Shown piece by piece: positions 6,246 through 8,181 of a DNA stretch of 8,181 bases. Positions within the stretch are counted from its first letter, which is position 1. Each line of letters begins with the position of its first letter. The notes beneath the pieces were generated by a model. That model searched no databases, was not told the origin of the DNA, and saw nothing but the letters and a program-made list of their open reading frames with translations. Position numbers and translations under genes: made by a program. This stretch comes from Azoarcus sp. (GTDB lineage: Bacteria; Pseudomonadota; Gammaproteobacteria; Burkholderiales; Rhodocyclaceae): contig JALNWS010000178.1 in NCBI GenBank assembly GCA_023230755.1, positions 1 through 8,181 on the forward strand, given 5' to 3'.

Positions 6246-7483
6246 GATTGCGCCGGGAACCGGACGACCAGCTCAAGGGTTTCAGCGCCGCGCTTGACCT
6301 TCATCGGCAGCCAGGTGCCTGGCGGTTGGGCGCGAATGGTTGCGATCAGACCGCCCAGCGTCGGTTTGTTCACGCCTGCGGCTTCGATGATGATGTCGCT
6401 GGCCAGAATGCCCGAACGCTCGGCGAGGCTTGCCGGCGTGACCGAGGCAACGCGCAGGCCTTCACGGTGCGCTTCCAGTGCGACACCCAGGCGGGGCGGC
6501 GGTGGCGCATCCTGGGTTTGCCCGGGAAGGGCGAACACCGCGTTTGCCAGTCCGGCAGGGATGTCTGCGCAAGGGGTCGAGGCCGCGATCGGCAGCAGTG
6601 TGCCGATGCTGTCGATGCCGAGATCCCGCAGCTGGTACGGTACGCCGTGTCCGCCCCTGATATGTCCCCCGCCCATGATGCCGACCACCAGTGGCTTGCT
6701 GCCGTCCTTGGTGATGGCTTGCAAGTGCCGCGCAAGCGCCTCGGCCATTGCGCGGTCCCATACCTGCTGTGCTTCGACGAAATGCCGGAATGCCGGATCG
6801 TTGCGATCGGCGGCGACGGGGTTGCCGTCGTCGTGTCCGGGCATCTGACGACGCATGTCCGCATGTGCCAGATGGACCTCGAACAGCTCGTCCACATAGG
6901 CTGGCAGGGCTGCCGCAGCCTGACCGACGCCCTCGCGTTCTGATTCCGGGACGGACGCCCAGCCGCCTTCGGAGGTGTTCCGGATCAATTGCGGTTCGAC
7001 GTTGAGCGCGACCATCGGGATACGGTTGAGCCGAGCAAACTGGAACAGCGGCAGGTAGAGTTCGGCCGGCATCTTCCAGATCGTGTCCCATGAACTGAGT
7101 TCAAGAAAGCGCTTTTCACTCAGCTTGCCCGCGACCCATTGGTCCAGCACCGGCTGCAGGCGGCGGGGAAACATCTCGAACCCGATCACCATGTCCGGGC
7201 GTCTGGCATGAAGGGCGGCGAGGGTCTGCAGCTGCCAGCGATGGTGATCGGCATTGTCGTGCTGTTCGCCCAGCAGGACGACATCCCTGAGTGCCATCGA
7301 GGCCATTGTTGCGGGCCCGGGAGTGGCGCGGATGCCGCTGGCCTCGGGGACTGCCCAGGTGGCCGGAGCAATGCAGGCGGGCGCAGCTGCGCTGAGGTGT
7401 CCAGGCGCTGCCGCCACCAGGGTGGACGTGCCGAAAATGGCGCCGCACGCGAGCAGAATCGACTGGAATGCTTGATTGCGCAT
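6242..7483 (-). CDS. ChaN/DUF399-family envelope protein with C-terminal PDZ domain
   Basis: This 413-residue protein joins a ChaN (DUF399, Tiki/EreA-like fold) domain to a PDZ domain. An N-terminal signal peptide (R2, hydrophobic about 8-25, possible site near A25/A26) predicts export. The ChaN domain (about 60-300) shows LLGEQHDNADHHRWQ (G72, E73, H75, H80, H81), GFEMFPRRLQ (E103), AQQVWDRAMAEAL, and GIMGGGHIRGGHGVPYQL (H274, H279). Campylobacter ChaN binds haem, and the related TIKI proteins are metal-dependent proteases; which role applies here is unknown. A proline run (PPPP, about 327-330) links to a DegP-like PDZ domain (about 331-410: LGVALEA, SLAERSGILASDIIIEAAGV, PPGTWLPMKVKRG). Such domains bind protein C-termini, which suggests recruitment of a protein partner or substrate. 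The gene overlaps the downstream peptidase by ATGA. No Shine-Dalgarno is evident before the ATG at 7483, so the exact start is slightly uncertain. Confidence 0.88.
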   Translation of the reverse strand: MRNQAFQSILLACGAIFGTSTLVAAAPGHLSAAAPACIAPATWAVPEASGIRATPGPATMASMALRDVVLLGEQHDNADHHRWQLQTLAALHARRPDMVIGFEMFPRRLQPVLDQWVAGKLSEKRFLELSSWDTIWKMPAELYLPLFQFARLNRIPMVALNVEPQLIRNTSEGGWASVPESEREGVGQAAAALPAYVDELFEVHLAHADMRRQMPGHDDGNPVAADRNDPAFRHFVEAQQVWDRAMAEALARHLQAITKDGSKPLVVGIMGGGHIRGGHGVPYQLRDLGIDSIGTLLPIAASTPCADIPAGLANAVFALPGQTQDAPPPPRLGVALEAHREGLRVASVTPASLAERSGILASDIIIEAAGVNKPTLGGLIATIRAQPPGTWLPMKVKRGAETLELVVRFPAQS

Positions 7484-7549
7484 GAAGAAGATGCCAGAAG
7501 GGAAAGTGGGTAGAGCCTTCGCCGGGCTGCGAGTTCCTGCCTGGCGTCG

Positions 7550-7572
7550 GGCCCCGGTTCATGCCGGGGGCC
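7550..7572. repeat. GC-rich hairpin in the divergent intergenic region
   Basis: GGCCCCGG (7550-7557) can pair with CCGGGGGCC (7564-7572) around the 6-base loop TTCATG, with one bulged G. No T-run follows on either strand, and it lies between two divergent starts, so it is not a terminator. It would fall in or near the leader of the ChaN-PDZ mRNA, or serve as a protein-binding site. Confidence 0.5.
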
Positions 7573-7592
7573 TGCAATGTTATTGATTGCAG
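7572..7592. promoter_or_regulatory. Perfect 7-7-7 inverted repeat, candidate operator
   Basis: CTGCAAT (7572-7578), a 7-base spacer GTTATTG, and ATTGCAG (7586-7592) form a perfect inverted repeat in the 153-base divergent gap. It is an AT-rich island in GC-rich DNA, in the place expected for promoters. On the minus strand a -10-like TAACAT (7582-7577) lies within it, and on the plus strand a -35-like TTGATT (7583-7588) lies within it. Neither promoter match is strong. The size and symmetry suit a dimeric regulator, which could control chrA, the ChaN-PDZ operon, or both. No regulator gene is in the window. Confidence 0.45.
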
Positions 7593-7636
7593 CATGTGCA
7601 CGCTAAGCTCACCGCCCCTGCGTGATTTGACGAGCG

Positions 7637-8181
7637 ATGATGTCCGATAGTGTTTCCGCTGCGGTACCGGTGCCCGAGTGTGATCCCCCTGCGCGCGTGA
7701 GCCTGAGCGAGGCCTTTCTGTTCTGGCTCAAGCTGGGCTTCATCAGCTTCGGTGGCCCTGCCGGGCAGATTTCGATCATGCACGCCGAGCTGGTCGAGCG
7801 CCGGCGCTGGATCAGCGAGAAGCGTTTCCTGCATGCGCTCAACTATTGCATGCTGCTGCCCGGCCCCGAGGCACAACAGCTGGCGACCTATATCGGCTGG
7901 CTGCTGCACCGGACCTGGGGCGGGGTGATGGCCGGCGTGCTGTTCGTGCTGCCGTCCCTGTTCATTCTGATTGCGCTGTCGTGGATCTACATTGCATTCG
8001 GCGATGTCGCGCTGGTCGTGGGGCTGTTCTACGGCATCAAGCCGGCCGTGACCGCGATCGTGCTGCAGGCTGCGCACCGCATCGGTTCGCGGGCGCTCAG
8101 GAATTCCGCCTTGTGGGGGATCGCGGGGGCGTCCTTCGTGGCGATCTTTGCGCTGCAACTGCCGTTTCCAGCAATCGTGGC
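7637..8181 (+). CDS. chrA: Chromate transporter ChrA (CHR family), N-terminal part, cut by window end
   Basis: The plus-strand frame starting at 7637 stays open to the window edge, giving 181 complete codons plus two bases. It encodes the N-terminal CHR domain of a chromate ion transporter, an inner-membrane protein that expels chromate in characterised members. After a short polar, Pro-rich leader come the family signatures FWLKLGFISFGGPAGQIS (about residues 29-46), the ELVERRRWISEKRFLHALNYC block, and the LLPGPEAQQLATYIGW motif (about 73-88). Hydrophobic helices follow at about 97-120, 123-143 and 159-180. The FGGP and PGPE motifs are the most diagnostic. Long-chain ChrA proteins have a second, homologous half, which would lie beyond the window. 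Two adjacent ATGs (7637 and 7640) are both possible; only a weak GACGAG precedes them. It is transcribed divergently from the ChaN-PDZ gene, and no chrB regulator is visible. Confidence 0.93.
   Translation, partial: MMSDSVSAAVPVPECDPPARVSLSEAFLFWLKLGFISFGGPAGQISIMHAELVERRRWISEKRFLHALNYCMLLPGPEAQQLATYIGWLLHRTWGGVMAGVLFVLPSLFILIALSWIYIAFGDVALVVGLFYGIKPAVTAIVLQAAHRIGSRALRNSALWGIAGASFVAIFALQLPFPAIV

Noticed and set aside
5643..6848. Plus-strand open frame of 401 codons opposite the peptidase and ChaN-PDZ genes
   Set aside because: It crosses the junction of two well-supported minus-strand genes, has no recognisable domain, and is best explained as GC-driven shadow.
7445..7483. Possible lipobox (LLAC, residues 10-13) in the ChaN-PDZ protein
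   Set aside because: ChaN of Campylobacter is a lipoprotein, but here the hydrophobic stretch before C13 is too short and leucine at -2 is atypical; the hydrophobic run continues past the cysteine to a signal-peptidase I-like site.
7580..8158. Minus-strand open frame of 192 codons opposite chrA
   Set aside because: It is antisense to a chromate transporter with clear FGGP and PGPE motifs and has a biased Gln/His/Arg-rich composition.

Overview
The window is GC-rich and densely coded, and looks like the chromosome of a betaproteobacterium. A Rhodocyclales (Thauera/Azoarcus-like) host is my impression from the gene families and codon use; there is no rRNA or other marker gene to prove it. Six genes in a row lie on the minus strand. 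A seventh diverges from them at the right edge and is cut by the window end. I see no tRNA, rRNA, CRISPR array, insertion sequence or phage gene.

Read along the minus strand (right to left), the layout is as follows. (1) A ChaN/DUF399-family envelope protein with a C-terminal PDZ domain (7483-6242) overlaps by ATGA with an exported M1-type (gluzincin) metallopeptidase homologue (6245-4158). These two look like one translationally coupled envelope operon of unknown substrate. (2) After a 102-base gap with a plausible sigma70-type promoter comes a tight three-gene lactate-utilisation operon: lutA (4055-3207), lutB (3210-1723) and lutC (1722-1051). The junctions are an ATGA overlap and an abutting TGA/ATG. 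Together they encode the iron-sulfur, non-flavin L-lactate dehydrogenase complex (LutABC/LldEFG/YkgEFG type), which feeds electrons from lactate oxidation into the respiratory chain. (3) After a further 109-base gap comes a stand-alone radical SAM protein of the COG1032-like type (941-48), substrate unknown.

On the plus strand, starting at 7637, is the N-terminal part of a chromate-efflux (CHR/ChrA) transporter, which runs off the window. The 153-base divergent gap between it and the ChaN-PDZ gene holds a perfect 7-7-7 inverted repeat and a GC-rich hairpin, the best regulatory-site candidates here.

The lut operon and chrA are well-known systems. The least understood part is the ChaN-PDZ/M1-like pair: two predicted exported proteins, each with only two cysteines in the mature chain, and a peptidase with the zinc signature but altered spacing and no GAMEN exopeptidase motif. 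I found no clear evidence of a wholly new system; that pair is the best candidate for follow-up.
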